Shown here: piece by piece, positions 50,537 to 63,480 of the stretch | How positions within the stretch are numbered: the stretch's first letter is position 1 | How the letters are laid out: every line of letters starts with the position of its first letter | From: Anseranas semipalmata | Lineage: Eukaryota; Chordata; Aves; Anseriformes; Anseranatidae | NCBI GenBank assembly: GCA_013399115.1 | Contig: VXAA01006528.1 | Span: 134,834-198,833 of the forward strand | Reading direction: 5' to 3' | DNA: 64,000 nt | Notes under the pieces: generated by a model | Seen by the model: the letters and a program-made list of their open reading frames with translations, nothing else | Database searches by the model: none | Told to the model about the DNA's origin: nothing | Made by a program: the position numbers and the translations under genes

Positions 50537-50870
50537 GAAGTCAGGAGGGACCCATTCGTGATCATCTAATCTGGGTTGGAGCATGGTGCAAGAGATGGAG
50601 CCTCATCTAGGAATTACTGCGTTGAGCCTGAATTTCTCTTTGAGCTGTGTTGCACGTCAGCGTTAAAGACTTGATGTGATGGAGTATTTGAGGTGTCCTT
50701 AGGTGGATGGTTGCAGTGGTATGTTCTTCTCACTGTTAAAAACGTATTCCTGTTTCTAGTCTGATTTATCTAATTTCAGCTTCCAAGCACTGCATCTCAT
50801 TGTGTCTTTTCCCACTAGGTTAAACAGGGCTCTCCTAGCTGTAAGTTTTGCAGTCTGTGATAGCTGCTTT
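50537..50870 (-). mobile_element. Ancient CR1-type LINE relic
   Basis: The plus strand runs through GAAGTCAGGAGGGACCCATT and GATCATCTAATCTGGG at its left end. It continues with CTCACTGTTAAAAACGTATT near 50730, TTCAGCTTCCAAGCACTGCATC near 50775 and AGGTTAAACAGGGCTCTCC near 50817. This is the order and spacing of the 3' part of an old CR1 family widespread in sauropsids, coding strand minus, heavily mutated. The ends are approximate, and the 5' limit near 50870 is where recognisable similarity fades. No open reading frame is preserved. Confidence 0.75.
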
Positions 50871-53370
50871 ATTGTTCTTCCAGGTGGACTGAGAGGCTGG
50901 GCTTGCTAAAGGTGTGCCTACCCAGCAGCCATTGTTGTGGTGCAGTTTATGTGCTCAGACATGACCAAGTCTCAGATTAAATAGCTTGGGTCCTGCTGGT
51001 AACGTATCTACAATGGCACGGAGATCAGTGTAGGTAAAGCAAGCTTGTTAAGCATTTGCCATTTTTTTTCATGTGAAAGTCATGCTAAACTGTTTCAAAA
51101 CAGTAAAATAGAGTTAATTTTTGCAGCACAAAATTTGCATATTGTAAAAGTAAGTACTTTGCTAAGGAAAAACAAGTAGATTAGAGAAAAATAACTGTAT
51201 CTATCTTTGATGATGAATCCCTATGGGGTAAGAATGAGATCTTCCCATGTGTTTGTTGTGTTTCTAGCGCAACAGTGTTTCAATCTTAATTGGAAAATTA
51301 GTCATATGAGGAGGTGCACTTGATACTGCATCTGCACACACAGATGACATTTAGATGGTGCACCGTTCTTGATCTTGTGAGCATTGCCATGGAATCCTTA
51401 ACGAATGCAAGTGTTCAGAGTCTGGATTTGACATTTTGTCTGGAAGGACTGTGAGTGAAAACGCTATCTTTGAAATGCGATATTGAACCCTTGTTCACGG
51501 TAGTAACGTTGGAGAAAAGGGGTTAGAGAAAATTTGGTTATATCATCCTTTTTAAAACAAGAGTTCCCCTCATAATGTATTTTCTGGTGTTTTTTTTTTA
51601 TTCAGTGTAGTTTTAGAAACAAGAAAAGATGTAGATTGATATCTTTATTTCACACTCAGTATGTTTTATACTTGGGAAGTATAATTTCAGAGGGGAAAAA
51701 TGTCTTCTGCTGAATTGCTGGCAGCCTTACCTAGAGAGCACAGGAAGCTCTCAGGAAGGCGGGGACGTCAGGTGTTGACCTATGTTGACGATGCTTCATT
51801 TGTGAGATTTAGTCAGATTAAAGCACGAGGTAATATGATTAATTTGGCTGCAGGCTCAGTGTTTAAGAATACACAAGGCAGAACATCAGCATACTTCCTT
51901 TATACCAGCTAAGACTGTGGCCCAGCTGGCAGACTACTCTGTGGGTACCATTATCTTTTCCATAACAAGTTTCATATTCTCACATTTCATTTATTTAAGC
52001 ATCTGTCATTACCTCTTCAGAAATCCCTTACAAATTAGAGGTGCAGCTTGCATAACTGAAGAGCAATTATTGTTCCATTACCAAGTAATGAAGTGCACAC
52101 TTGTATGGAAAGAATGATGACTCCAAATATGATAAAGTTCAGCAAGAATCCTGAGAAATTCTAAAAGTATTTTTTACCTGCAGTCTGTAAGCTTATATTT
52201 TAATAGGTGGTACATCTTATATGTTATTTAAAAAAAACTACTAAGCAAGAAAACACACATGTGAGAGTTAGTTTGAAAGAGGGAGCTATTTCCCTATCAA
52301 AGTCAGGGAAGATGTTTTGCACCATCATGAAAGATGCCTCTCTGCCATGGCCCTGAGTTTGAGGTTGACGTTGATTTAGTGCGGTGATTTGGAGCACGTT
52401 GTGGTGCGTTATTGGTCCCCTGGTAATTCCACCAGGACACGGAGGAGGCTTCTGGAGAGGCGGGAGCCCTGGGATTACAGTACAGTGTGGTCGTCGCCCA
52501 AGTTACATTTGAAGAGGACTTTAGTTTTCATCTGGATAAAGTTGCAGGGCTCTTGAGCGAGTCCAGATGGTGCTCCTGGGGCCTGCTTTTGAGATGTTTG
52601 ATTCCTGGCACAATCACTTGAAGCGGTAATGCTCTCTGCCAATTAGGACTTGACTTTTCTCGGGCTCCCAAACATTGAGGTATTTCAGCAGGAAATTATT
52701 TTGAACGTTTAGTCCTTGTGTTTAATGCTTTGTTGAGTAGAGCTTAGTGTGATGATCACGACCAGCTAATCCCTCTAGCAGAGTCCCCTTGTAACTGGGA
52801 CACATAATCACGAAGATTACTGGGTCATTGCAGCTGAACAGCTGGTGTTGATTGCTGTAGCTCTGTTTGTATTCGGTACAGATGAGGTTTCCACATCTCT
52901 GGTATCTCCATGACAAGAGTCAGGCCCCTACAAATTTAGTGAATGGGATGGCTGGCAGTACAGATTTGACTGGCTCTCTACGCCTGCCTGCGGTCAAGCA
53001 ATATATACAAGCTGACATCTGTGGGATTCTTTCCTTCTTAAATAAGAAAGCTTGGAGCATTTCTGACCATTTAATGTTGAAAGTCTTTTCCAATCTGTTA
53101 ATGCTTATTTCCTTAAATGATTTGTCTGATGGGAATTGCTGTGCCTTTAGCGAGAGGAGATGTATACTCTGTGCCTTAGCTAAAGAGAAGAAAAAGAAAC
53201 TAAACAAACCAACACAACACAGAAGATGGTCTGCAGGTAGTAACTTCTTAAAGTAGCGTCCTTCCTTCTGTCAAAGGCATATCAGAAGGTGAGGGACTAT
53301 GTGGCTCATTAGACATAGTCCTCTGTTAGCACGTGCAGACAATGATCTAATCCCTTTCATGAACTGGCTC
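50871..53370 (+). other. TMTC1: TMTC1 large intron between CR1 relics
   Basis: AT-leaning unique sequence. Short open frames (for example 52867-53256, 129 codons) show no known domain. No RNA gene or further repeat family was recognised, although the last hundred bases may be a diverged extension of the CR1 relic that follows. Confidence 0.6.
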
Positions 53371-53620
53371 AGCGCTGCCTTGTGTTGTCCACTTGGATCA
53401 TCTCCATGGCTCCCCTTGGAAGGCTGTTGCACAGTCTGACAAGTTTGCCTGAAAAGCTTTCTTTTTCCAGCCTAAGTGCTTCAGTGGCCAACTTATGCCA
53501 ACTTACCCTTATGTTGGTGTTATCTTTTAACATATGCACATCTCCTTTTGTCTTTTCTTCCCTTCGTGTGTCTGGGTGTTTTAATATACGTGAACGCAGA
53601 CACACGAAACTTAGGAGACT
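53371..53620 (-). mobile_element. Ancient CR1-type LINE relic
   Basis: The plus strand contains a decayed CR1 3'-region text: TGGATCATCTCCATGGCTCC, then CCTTGGAAGGCTGTTGCACAG and GTCTGACAAGTTTGCCTG, followed by a phenylalanine-codon-rich stretch and CCAACTTATGCC. On the minus strand the segment corresponds to the CR1 reverse-transcriptase tail around the Leu-Cys-Asn-Ser-Leu-Pro-Arg residues (within 53400-53480), equivalent to the Trp-Asn-Arg-Leu-Pro motif of the younger copy at 40111. The ends are approximate. Confidence 0.65.
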
Positions 53621-55567
53621 GTCAAGCAAGTTATGAAACCGGTGTTAAAGTGTGAGAATCCAGTGGCAATTCTTTATTTCCTAAGTGTTCCTTGGGAGAG
53701 GGGAAACAGTGGATTGCCATGGGTTGTTACCAAATAATTAAATTATTAATTATAAATTAAATAATTAAAACTTTTTACTGGCATTGTCTAGGCAAGCTTT
53801 GTGTAGTAACAACGGCTGAGACTCTCTGGAGAAGCTGCCTTCACTTTTGCAAGTGAGGGGGGTATGTTTGGAGTGCTTGTTTTTGTTTTTATTTATTTCC
53901 TTTGGCCAAGTGCCATGAGAGTCTCAGCAACTTATGCTTTTCATTCTGACTTACAGCCATTTTGAAAAAGCACAGAACAAAAAACATCAGCAAATGAAAA
54001 CGCATGGGATAAAAAACATACCACCAGTATCCCCATCAAATTTACATTCCCTTCATGGGAGAGTGAAACAGCAGAGAACGTCCTGTGTTATCTTGGCAAC
54101 TGGAGAACAAGGAAAGTGAAGTTGAATTGTTTTGGGTAGTGGCTCCCGCTTATGCCCTGTTGGATATTAGCACAGCAGTCCAACTAGTGTTGGACGCTAG
54201 TGAGGTGAATGCTGAATGTCACAGTGGACCTAAAGCTTAAATACCAACACTTTCCTTTCACGTTAGTCAGGAAACTTGCTTCTTCGTGTGGTCTTCTGGA
54301 CTCCTAGGGGCATTAGTTGCCATTGTATCAGGCCTTTTGGAGACTTCCTTTGCCATGTTTATGGGGTGTGTCTTGCCCATCGTGTGAAAGCCTGAATGAC
54401 TGTGTGAAAATGATATAGCTGGTAAGCAAAGATAATATGATTTTTTCGTATTTTGTGTAATTTCATATGAGATTAAGAAAAGGATAAGCATGTTTCCTTT
54501 CCTGGCAGTGTATGTGCCAGAGGAAGTTCTGCTCTCTTTGCCATGGATTTCCATCCATGAAGTTCCATAGAAAGAGTGCCTTTACTGAGCAGGAGTGACT
54601 TGCTCCTTTTTGGCTAGATGGTTTAAAAAGGCTGCTGGGGTGTCTAGGGGAAGGGCAGGCACTCCTGTAACCTCCGGAGGGTGAGTAGGCATCCCCACTC
54701 CTGGCACAACCCCAGGGCTGACTGACTTTTCTTCAGCTGCTAGGTAAAGTTGTGGGTTTTTCTTGGCTACAGCTGGCCTCTATGGACACGTGAGACAATG
54801 TTGTAGCTGCTGGTCAGTGGGTTATTGTTTAGGTGAAGGAAGTCCTCTACGGGCTGGGCTGTTCAGCCTGCCAGCAATGGAGCAATGTCTTTGGAGGAGT
54901 GGCTGCAGAGCACAGCTCTCCGGCTCTGCACCCATCACTCAGTAATAGTACCAACTGCTTGCCAGCTGAAGGGGAAAAAAAAAAAGCTAAAAAGGAAATA
55001 ACTTGGAGCTGCATAAATTAATGGTCTGAAGTGTTTCTGGTTCAGAGGAGACGAAATAAACTTTCTGTATAAGCCTGGATGTGCAGTGCTCTGCTCCCTC
55101 ACCATCCTCTGGTGGCAGTGTGAGGTGAAGGCATCTGACACCTTTCAGTACTGGCTTCAGGAAGAAGCTGAGGCTTCTTAACACCTCCCCGTACTCCGGT
55201 AACTTTAATTTCCTGAAAGCAGAGGAGGGGCTGTTGAACTTCCCCCCTCCCCTCTCCCTGGCAGACTCTGGGAGGTGAATTCCTTTGTTTGGGAAACAAA
55301 TTTGATCTTAAAATGTTCATTTCCATGACAAAAATATACTGTGGAGTACAGCCTCTAGACCTGATGTGAAGGTTGAACGTTTCTGTGGTGAGGAACTGTG
55401 CTTGGCATCAGGCAGTAAATGGCTCCGTGCATGGATGACACACACTGAATTCTGCTCTGAGTAGCAGCCATGGTATCAACTCTGTACTGGGGTCCAAAGA
55501 GCTGAAAATGTTTGTGTGAGGGGTTTCAGATTTCCTTTTTAGTTTTCTGTTTGCCTGGTTCAGTAAA

Positions 55568-55610
55568 NNNNNNNNNNNNNNNNNNNNNNNNNNNNNNNNN
55601 NNNNNNNNNN
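55568..55610. other. Assembly gap (43 N)
   Basis: A short N run within the large intron, followed by a T6 run. No coding meaning is inferred. Confidence 0.95.
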
Positions 55611-58600
55611 TTTTTTATGGAGCTATTTATGTTAAGAAACAGAGTCTAAATGGCTAGGAAGCTGGATAGCTCTGCTCCTCCATTTCCTCTGCTTTCTTCC
55701 TCCCTCCTCTCCCCGTGCTGTTACAGCTCTGGCTTGCTCAAACCAAAGGATCTCTGCTTTGAACGGGTGCTGGCCTTTCAAATAAAACCCTCATGCATTG
55801 TGTGGTGAATTGCGACATCCCGTTCAAGGGCATCCTGCACCCTGACCTGCTGCCTTCTTGAAATTGTTGTCATTTTGCTGTTGAACTTGCAGCTTTTCAG
55901 GTTGTTCTTTCTGTCTGCACTTGCAGAGATGCTGGTTTTAGTTGTTACTTTTAATGGAAATAACCTTTCCAAAACCAACAAATAATGTCTGATGTGAATT
56001 CTAGTCCCTTTTATTTTTTTTTCCAGCCCTGCCATGTTGAATAGGATACATTAATGGCTTTGCTAACCTTACTTCATTTTGATGGAATGGTGTTTGTATA
56101 TTATAAAGTAATAAATATGTGATGTTCTGTAGAAACTAAATTGTTGTTTTACTTCTACTTTTCTTTTGTCCATAAATTTGTTAAACAAGTGCATATATAT
56201 TTATGGATTAGGTACCCAGTGTAAGAAAATCTTCCTGGAAGACTGTAAGAAATTAATACATATAGACCATGTTGCAAATAGTTTAAATAGCTATTGCCTT
56301 CATTTTCCCCACACTTGAGTAGGAAATCATGCTGCAGGGAGAAATAATGGCTCTGTGATAAATCTTCAAAGAAGTATAGATGAGGCATTCTTATAACGAG
56401 ATACGATAATTATCAACTGCTTTGTTTCCTATGGCATGGATGGTGTATTTTGATGCAGCATTTGTGTAGGTGTGGTGAGAAAGCAGGGGAGGGCCAGAAT
56501 TAAGAGAATTGGCTCTTAAATCTCAGTTTTCAATCTCAGCCAACCTAATACTGCATAGTAGAAGCACAGTCTGGTATAAGCACTGACAAGAGATAAAATA
56601 CTGGGCTTTACTCTTCCTCGCGCACCTCTCTACCCTCCCAGTTGGTTTTCTTTGTGGCTGGTATGTTGTAAAATCTTTTTGTACCTTTTTTTCTGCTTTC
56701 CTTGCTGAGAAACAAAAGACCCATCCTTACTCCTGTCTTCTTGCTGTGTGAGTTTTAATTAATGTTGTTGCAAAGTATGTTAAGATCCTTGGCTAGCAGT
56801 GTGATTTTTGGCAGTAGTTCAGTCTGCTGGAGAAAAACGTATGCCTTAAGAGTCTAGAAACAAGAAAAAAAAATCTAACAGGTTTTTAGGGTTAAAAATA
56901 GACAGTGAGGTGAGAAAAAAAAAGTTAGTGGGGTTGAAAAAAATTTGCTTTGACTCCTGTATCTCCTGTCTTATTACAGCATAGTTTTCTACTGAATGAA
57001 GTGTCTTTCCTGCTGGTGTTGGGAGTCATCCATATTGAAATCTTTGGGAGAATGTTCATTTTGCATTGTCTCTGCAACAATATTTCCTTACGCAGCCTTA
57101 TCCTTCCCTACTCTGTTCTCGGGATAGAATTGAAAGGGAAATTTTGAGATTTGTCAGCTGTCCTCTTGAAAAAGAGTGAGTGCTCCCTTTTTAAACCAGT
57201 CCAAGGAACAAAAACCACAGGTTTCTGGCAGGTGCGTGCAGATATTGCAGAGCTGTGAAATTGTCTTGCAAATTCCATGTAACAGCATGTATAGAGAAGT
57301 CTTGAAGAAACAGTTGTTGGGCAGGGGATTTTTTTTTAAGCTAATATTATCATTAGGGTGGTGGTTTGTTTTTTTTTTTTTCCACAATTGACTTGAATGA
57401 AGTGACTGCTTACAAAATACGCACAGGGAAACCCATGTTTTGTGTTATTAGGAGTTGCATCTGCAGCTCCTGTAAAACGGTTAGCTTCATTTTGGGAACA
57501 GTTCTTAATTTTTCACATGCTTGCTCCAAAACCTGGCTGTGAAGCAGCTGATGGACATCTGCAAGGTTAAATAACAGGTACTTCTGAAAAAAACAGGGAA
57601 GTCATTCCGGGTGGAAAGCTGCATGTTACAGTTTGACAAAATATTTACTTGCTATTGAAGGTGCATTGCACCCAGTACAATCACTCCTTTTTTGAGAGCC
57701 CAAGGGAATTTGCATCCTATGTTCTCCCAGTTCATTTCCGGTGGTAGTGATGTTGTGAACTTCTCCATGCTAGGCATTGCAATGAATTGTTTGGTTTAAT
57801 TCACTCTGTGGAGGTGAAATCCTTGAAACTTCTGATGCAAAGTGTGACCATGGGCTATACATTTCTGGAGAGCCAACTGCCAGTGCCATAGTAGCCTGTG
57901 GACTGGACAACTTGCTTACATGCAAAGAGCCACAGATAATGGCTGTCTGCATCTCTGGGTGCTCCTGCTCTGTTCAGCAGTGATCACTTCGAGGTGGATT
58001 CTCTGGTGGGACCCCGCAGCTGTGGGGCAGTCGGGTGCTTCCCCCTCGTACCCGGAGTGCGCAGCCCCAAAAAGCCCGCCTGACCTCAGCAGCATTTCGG
58101 GAGCTGTTTGGTCTCTGGGTTTCGGCTAAAGCAGATGACCGAGGTATGCCCTGACACAGACAATCTGCAAGCCATAAAGCAGATATCCCCACCTTGTTTT
58201 TCCAGAGTTGCCTCTGCCAAAGTACTGTAAGACTGGCTGGCACTTGGGGTGCTGGATAAGCTCTTCTCTGACCTTCTCGTTACTGATTTTAAACATGTGT
58301 TACCATATCAACATTATTTGTAGTCTTCTTTTATTTTTTTCCTGTCAAGAGGCAGTCTGTGTACTGCTATTGTGAGATGACAGAAGCTTTTCCATTTGTG
58401 AATCTGTCTCTTTGACTGACCTGCAGAGCAGCAAATGAAAAGCTAGCCCCGTGCCTTTTGAGGCTCTGCAACCTATTTTTCCATCAAAGCTGGTGTCAGT
58501 TGCTGGGAACGTAAAGGCAGGGCTGCCAAGAGGGTGAAGGTAGCCTGCACTCTTTTGCACAATAAACACCAGACCCAAAAGGTGTTTTTTCTCCATCAGT

Positions 58601-61600
58601 AACTCTAATTATTTTTGTTAGGGCCATGTGATAGAGCCTGCTCTGTATCTGGACAGTGTAGGCTTTGAGGGAACTGTGTCCGAGGGAGGTTAGCTCCATC
58701 TCTAGCCCGTGAAGAGAGGGAGGGTCCCGAGAGGATGACTCAGGGGGAAGGGTGGCCCTGCATCTCCCCTGCCCTTTCACTGCTGATCAGAGGGGGGGGC
58801 TGGAGAGGCTCGCTTCCCTTGGCAAAAGTTGGCCTCCCTGAAAATCCCCTCTGCTGTTACTCTTCTTGCAGAGGCTTCCAGCCGCTTTCACCAGGATTTT
58901 GGCATGTGGCTCGGCACGTGTTGTTTCAGGAGAGCAGACTGGTGGGTCAGCCTCACGGTGCACATGATAGTTACAGGGAAGAGCAGAGGGCAGGGGAGGG
59001 TGGGAAGGTGGTGATGTGCTCGCATGAACATTGTAAATTCTGCGTGGTGGGTCAGTTAGCGCCAGGAATGCCGGCAGGACAGGGATGAACAGCACCCAGT
59101 GGGATTGTCTTGTTTTCCATCAAGTGCTGGCCCTGCACCAGAAGTTGTTTTAAAAAATAATAATAAAGAAGTGGAAAGAAGTCATGATTCCTGCTGTGAA
59201 ATCAGCTAGAGGCGGCCGTTGACAGAAATGAAAGTGGGATGGAGTCCGCAGGGTTTCAGCTTCCCTTTCTGTAGCCTGGTGGATGCTGATATTATTTATA
59301 TCAGATGTGGCCTTGCAGAGTTGCTAAGAGAGGTCAGCAAGAGAGAAAAAGAAATTGCAATAAATGAGGTATCTGGCATATTTGAGTTTTAAAGTCAGCT
59401 TGTATGCAGTTGGGGGATGGAGAGCTGGGGCAAGAGTTGGGATCCTGTCTAATACAGTCTTTATTCTGGAGATGCTACTGCAGAGGCATCCAGAGGATCC
59501 CAGTTACACATCTGAAAGACTTCCATGCACACCTGTGTCTGCACCTGGTCCAAAGCACACAGTCAGTCATGGGCCTTGCTCTATGCCCAGGCAGCGAGCG
59601 ATGGGCAGGGAGAGCCTGCATGCAGCCAGCGGTGCCATTGTGTGTGCTGGATGCGGCCGCTGCTGCCAGCCTGCTCACCCCTTCCCAAGCCCACGAGCCG
59701 GCAGCGGGGCAGCCTTGGGTTTGCAGCACTCCTGCCAGCACAAGAGCTGCCAACATCGGTGTGCAGCCTGTGCCAGCAAGGAACCAAAGCAGAGTGCAGC
59801 CCGCTGACCTCGCAGGAAGGAGGGATCAGGTAGGAGCCCCTGCTAATTTCCAGCAGGGTGAAAATTAAATTATTAGATTTCGTCCTAGTGGGGGGAAAAA
59901 AAAAAAAAAGACATGCTGAAAAGCTTAGCTTAAACCAAACTGTTTTTTTTGTTAACCCTAACCATCTGCAAAAGCAAAACACAAAACAGAAAGAAAAAGC
60001 ATTTCTCAGTGAACAGTATGCTTTGTGTCTATTTTAGACATTTTCTAAATAAGAAATGTTGAAAAAGAGTTGGATTCAACAAAAGCCACACTTTTCTCAG
60101 GGGTGGGAGAGAAAGAGGAGGCTATTAAGATGCTGCTCCTTATCCCCACCAGCCTGGATTGCTGAAGGCTGGCCGTCGCAACTCTACTTCTTTTTCTTGT
60201 GGAGCTCGCAGACGTTCAGTGTGGGGCAGGCAAAGTGATTTGCAAATCTGGATTGAAATAGCCAAAACGTTTCAGCTGAAACAAGCACTCCTTTTTTTCT
60301 CCAAGCATTTTAGAAATTTTATTGCTTCCTTGAGAAACTATCGGTATAGCACACATAATAGCTAAGCCTGTGTAATAAAAAGAGAAAACCAAACGAATTG
60401 GATCCTGTTCCCTTTGGGAAGTGGTATTTTACCCAACAGTAAAAGCCTCTTCTGAGCCATGGCAGAGAGGGTTCTGAGGGAATCTGAATTCACCTCTCAC
60501 CTGAGCACCTGTCTGCTGCAGTCAGAGGAGCTTCGAGTAAATGGTGTTGCTCTCTGGTTCCTCTCTAGATACTGCTCATTTGTGTAAAATATTGCAGGAG
60601 ACGGTCTGCTTCTTTAATCTGTATTTACATACGGATGCAATAACCTCTGTTCCACTTCTCTGTGCCTCCTTCCTCCCCTGGTCCTCATCTTTAAATTAAA
60701 TGTTTGAGAATAAATTGGGAAGTTAGCTTCATGCGATACCTTTAGCACTCATGGCTGACCTTCAGGAGTTTTTTTTTTCTCTTCAGTACATTCATAAGGA
60801 AGCCAAATCATTTAAACCAGCTGGAAGATCCCCTAAATGCTACAGTTCTATAATCATTTCCCTCCCAGCTTATAAAACTGGCTTTCTCCAGTTTGCTGCC
60901 AGGCCCTTTCATTTCAGATTGAAAAAATAAAGGTCTCCAAGGACTTGGGCTTCTCAGCTCTCCTAGAGATCGATTGGATCAATTTGCCTCTGTGCGTTTC
61001 GATGTCTCTGTCCTAATTCTGGAGACCGTTGCTGTGGCATGCTGTCAGCTGGCTGTTTGCAAAGGGACAGACTTCTGGATCTGATCAGCGCATTAAAACA
61101 AGCTAATTAGAGGTTAAAAGCAACAAAAAATAACAGCAGTGGGTAATTGCTCTGTAATAGGTACCAGTGAATCTGGCAGAATTTTTCTTTTTACCTGAGG
61201 CAAGCAACCTATGGGGTAATGCAGCATGTATGGTTTGGTCAAGACTTTAAACTCATGCAGATGATTTGTGGTGATTTCATAACATGAGTTTTATTAAGTT
61301 GCCTGAAGCATACTATGTTCATCAACACTTTGCCTTGGTTCGCTCCATCCATCTTGTAAAATTCTTTCCTTTCTGGCCCTTGTGGAAAGTGCCCTTTCTT
61401 CTCTCCTGCATCCTGGCCCTGAGCTATCAATTCAAGGAAACACCACTCAAGCAGACAAAATAGCTTTGCTCAAGTACTTGCACTTGGACGAGTTTGTGCT
61501 CTCCAGAGGAGGCTTTGACAGGCAGCAGCCACATAAGCGAACTCCACTCTGCTGCCTCTCTGCTCCTCAGAAAATCCTGCAGCAAAAAAAAACCCTGCCC

Positions 61601-62229
61601 TGAGCATACTGGCTAAGAGACTCATCGCCAAACAGGAGAAACTCTGAGCAAGGCTGGTGCTTGTAGTGTGTCTGCCTCCTGTGCTAACCACTGCAGGAGG
61701 CTCGTGCGTTGGCCAGATTTCATAGAAACTGCTGGTTTGGGAATTGCTTCTTTCTTAACAAGGGAGGATCGACAAGTTATGTTTGACGCGAAAGCTTACG
61801 CCCTCAGTGAAGGTGCACGGCTGTCCTCTTGCCGAACAGCGGCCTCTTTCCTCCGTGGGAGAGGGCAGCGCGCTGGGCTCGTGGTTTGCACCCTTGGGCT
61901 GCGCGGTCCCTCAGGAGCTGGCGGGGCAGTGGGGATGGATGTCCCCGCTGGCCTGGCTTTGCCTCTGCCTCCGGCTGTTCTCTCTGAGAGCCCGACGGCC
62001 TTCAGTGGGGAGGCTGCTCTCTGGATTAGTTTCTGGTGATGAAACTGGGTCTGCTAAATCAGTAGATTTGTTTGGTGTTATTCTTACTCTTATTTTTCTC
62101 AGAATAGCCTTCTTTCCTCAGGGTCTGAGGGCAAGAGTTATGCATAGTTAATTCGAGAATGTTTTTCTTCCCATACATTTTACCGGTTAAAAAAACTTCA
62201 AAAGTAAACCAGGAAGCATAAAAAAGAAC

Positions 62230-62742
62230 ATGGGGGAAAGACAATATTCTGGAATAAGTAAAACATTACTGTTTCACAAGATTTTTCCTACTGAGGCATA
62301 TTTTGGAAAAGGACCCTTTTTCCTGTGTATTAGTAATACATGTAATTTGAAAGTTTTTACAATGGCTTATAAACAACAGCCTGTATTGATACTTCTTGGT
62401 TTTGAGTTAGGTTTTAAAATATTGCCTTTGTTTTTGCTCCACAGTTCAGGTTTCTGTGCTTTGTTTTTGTTTAGCGTGTGGGTATATTGGATGCTTTACT
62501 TGTTTAATTGCATTTTAACCACAAGAGTATATGTGATTGGCACTTGGAACAAGTCTTTGTTTCTCTGGGTATGGTTGTGGAATAGCAATTCTGATTGCTG
62601 CTTACGGATGTTACATTTAATCAATAACTCAAATACAGAAATAATGGCAGCTCTCAGTCTTCAGTCCTGGCTGGCAATATTACCCACACTGGCTGATACT
62701 TCTTCCTTACTTATTCAGCAAGGGCCTATTTATTGTGTTTAA
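62230..62742 (+). other. Unassigned 170-codon open frame in AT-rich intron
   Basis: ATG to stop in T-rich DNA. The product would be hydrophobic (Leu, Phe, Trp, Ile-rich) with possible membrane segments near residues 50-65 and 75-95. It has no domain I recognise. In AT-rich DNA a frame of this length is somewhat unusual, but T-rich codons lack stops, which lowers the surprise. No splice or promoter evidence is visible. Confidence 0.12.
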
Positions 62743-62879
62743 TAATAGGATCAAACATATGCACTGCAAATATTAAAGGGGAACAAGAAGAGAAAAAGAG
62801 TCAGTTAGTTTAATGAAAATGTCTGTTTCCTGCAAGCAAATCTATGCAAGAGTCTTGGTATCAGCTTTGTTACGGCATT

Positions 62880-63480
62880 GCTTGTCCCGGGGGTTCTTCA
62901 CAAGTGAATGTGGGAGAACCAGTGCTGCTGTCTTAGCTGGAGTGCAGTGGGGCTGCCGCCAAGCTGAGGGGCAGAGGTTGTGCCCCCGCTCCTGTGGCGA
63001 CTCTTCTCACAGCCTTCCACGTGAGTTCCCGGCTGTGTCCACGCACGTGTGGAGCAGTGGTCCCAGGAGCCACCGTGGGCTGCTATGTGGGGCCCCACCA
63101 CTGCACTGCCTTGGCACCCCGTGGCCTTCCCGCTTGCTGCTTCTTCAAACCCTCCATCAGTGCCGTGGGCAAGGCCAGCCCCTCTGCGGGGCTGAGCCAC
63201 CCGGGAGGTGCTCCCTGGCCAGGTCCCGGCCCTTGAGAAGGTCGCTACCATCAGGGCTCGTAAAGGCAAGCAACGCCGTGTCCTTTTGGCTGGCTTTTTG
63301 GGATGGGCGTGATGCCGGAGGATGCCCCACAGGGTAGCCAAAGCGGGAGGTCCTTTGGCAGCGCGGAGACGCGTTGCACGGAGGGGCTATGGAAGGGACA
63401 TTTGTTATGAGATGTCCTTGACAAAGTGATCTTGATTGTGGCCTGCCGGCGTGACCTAGATCATCAGCGACATCGGAGGG
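62880..63480. other. GC-rich, CpG-containing intronic patch
   Basis: This contrasts clearly with the AT-rich DNA on its left. Open frames occur on both strands at once (174 codons plus, 147 and 113 codons minus), a composition effect. Several CpGs and a CACGTG-type site (near 63020 and 63045) are present. It could be an intragenic regulatory element or alternative promoter; nothing in the sequence decides this. Confidence 0.35.
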
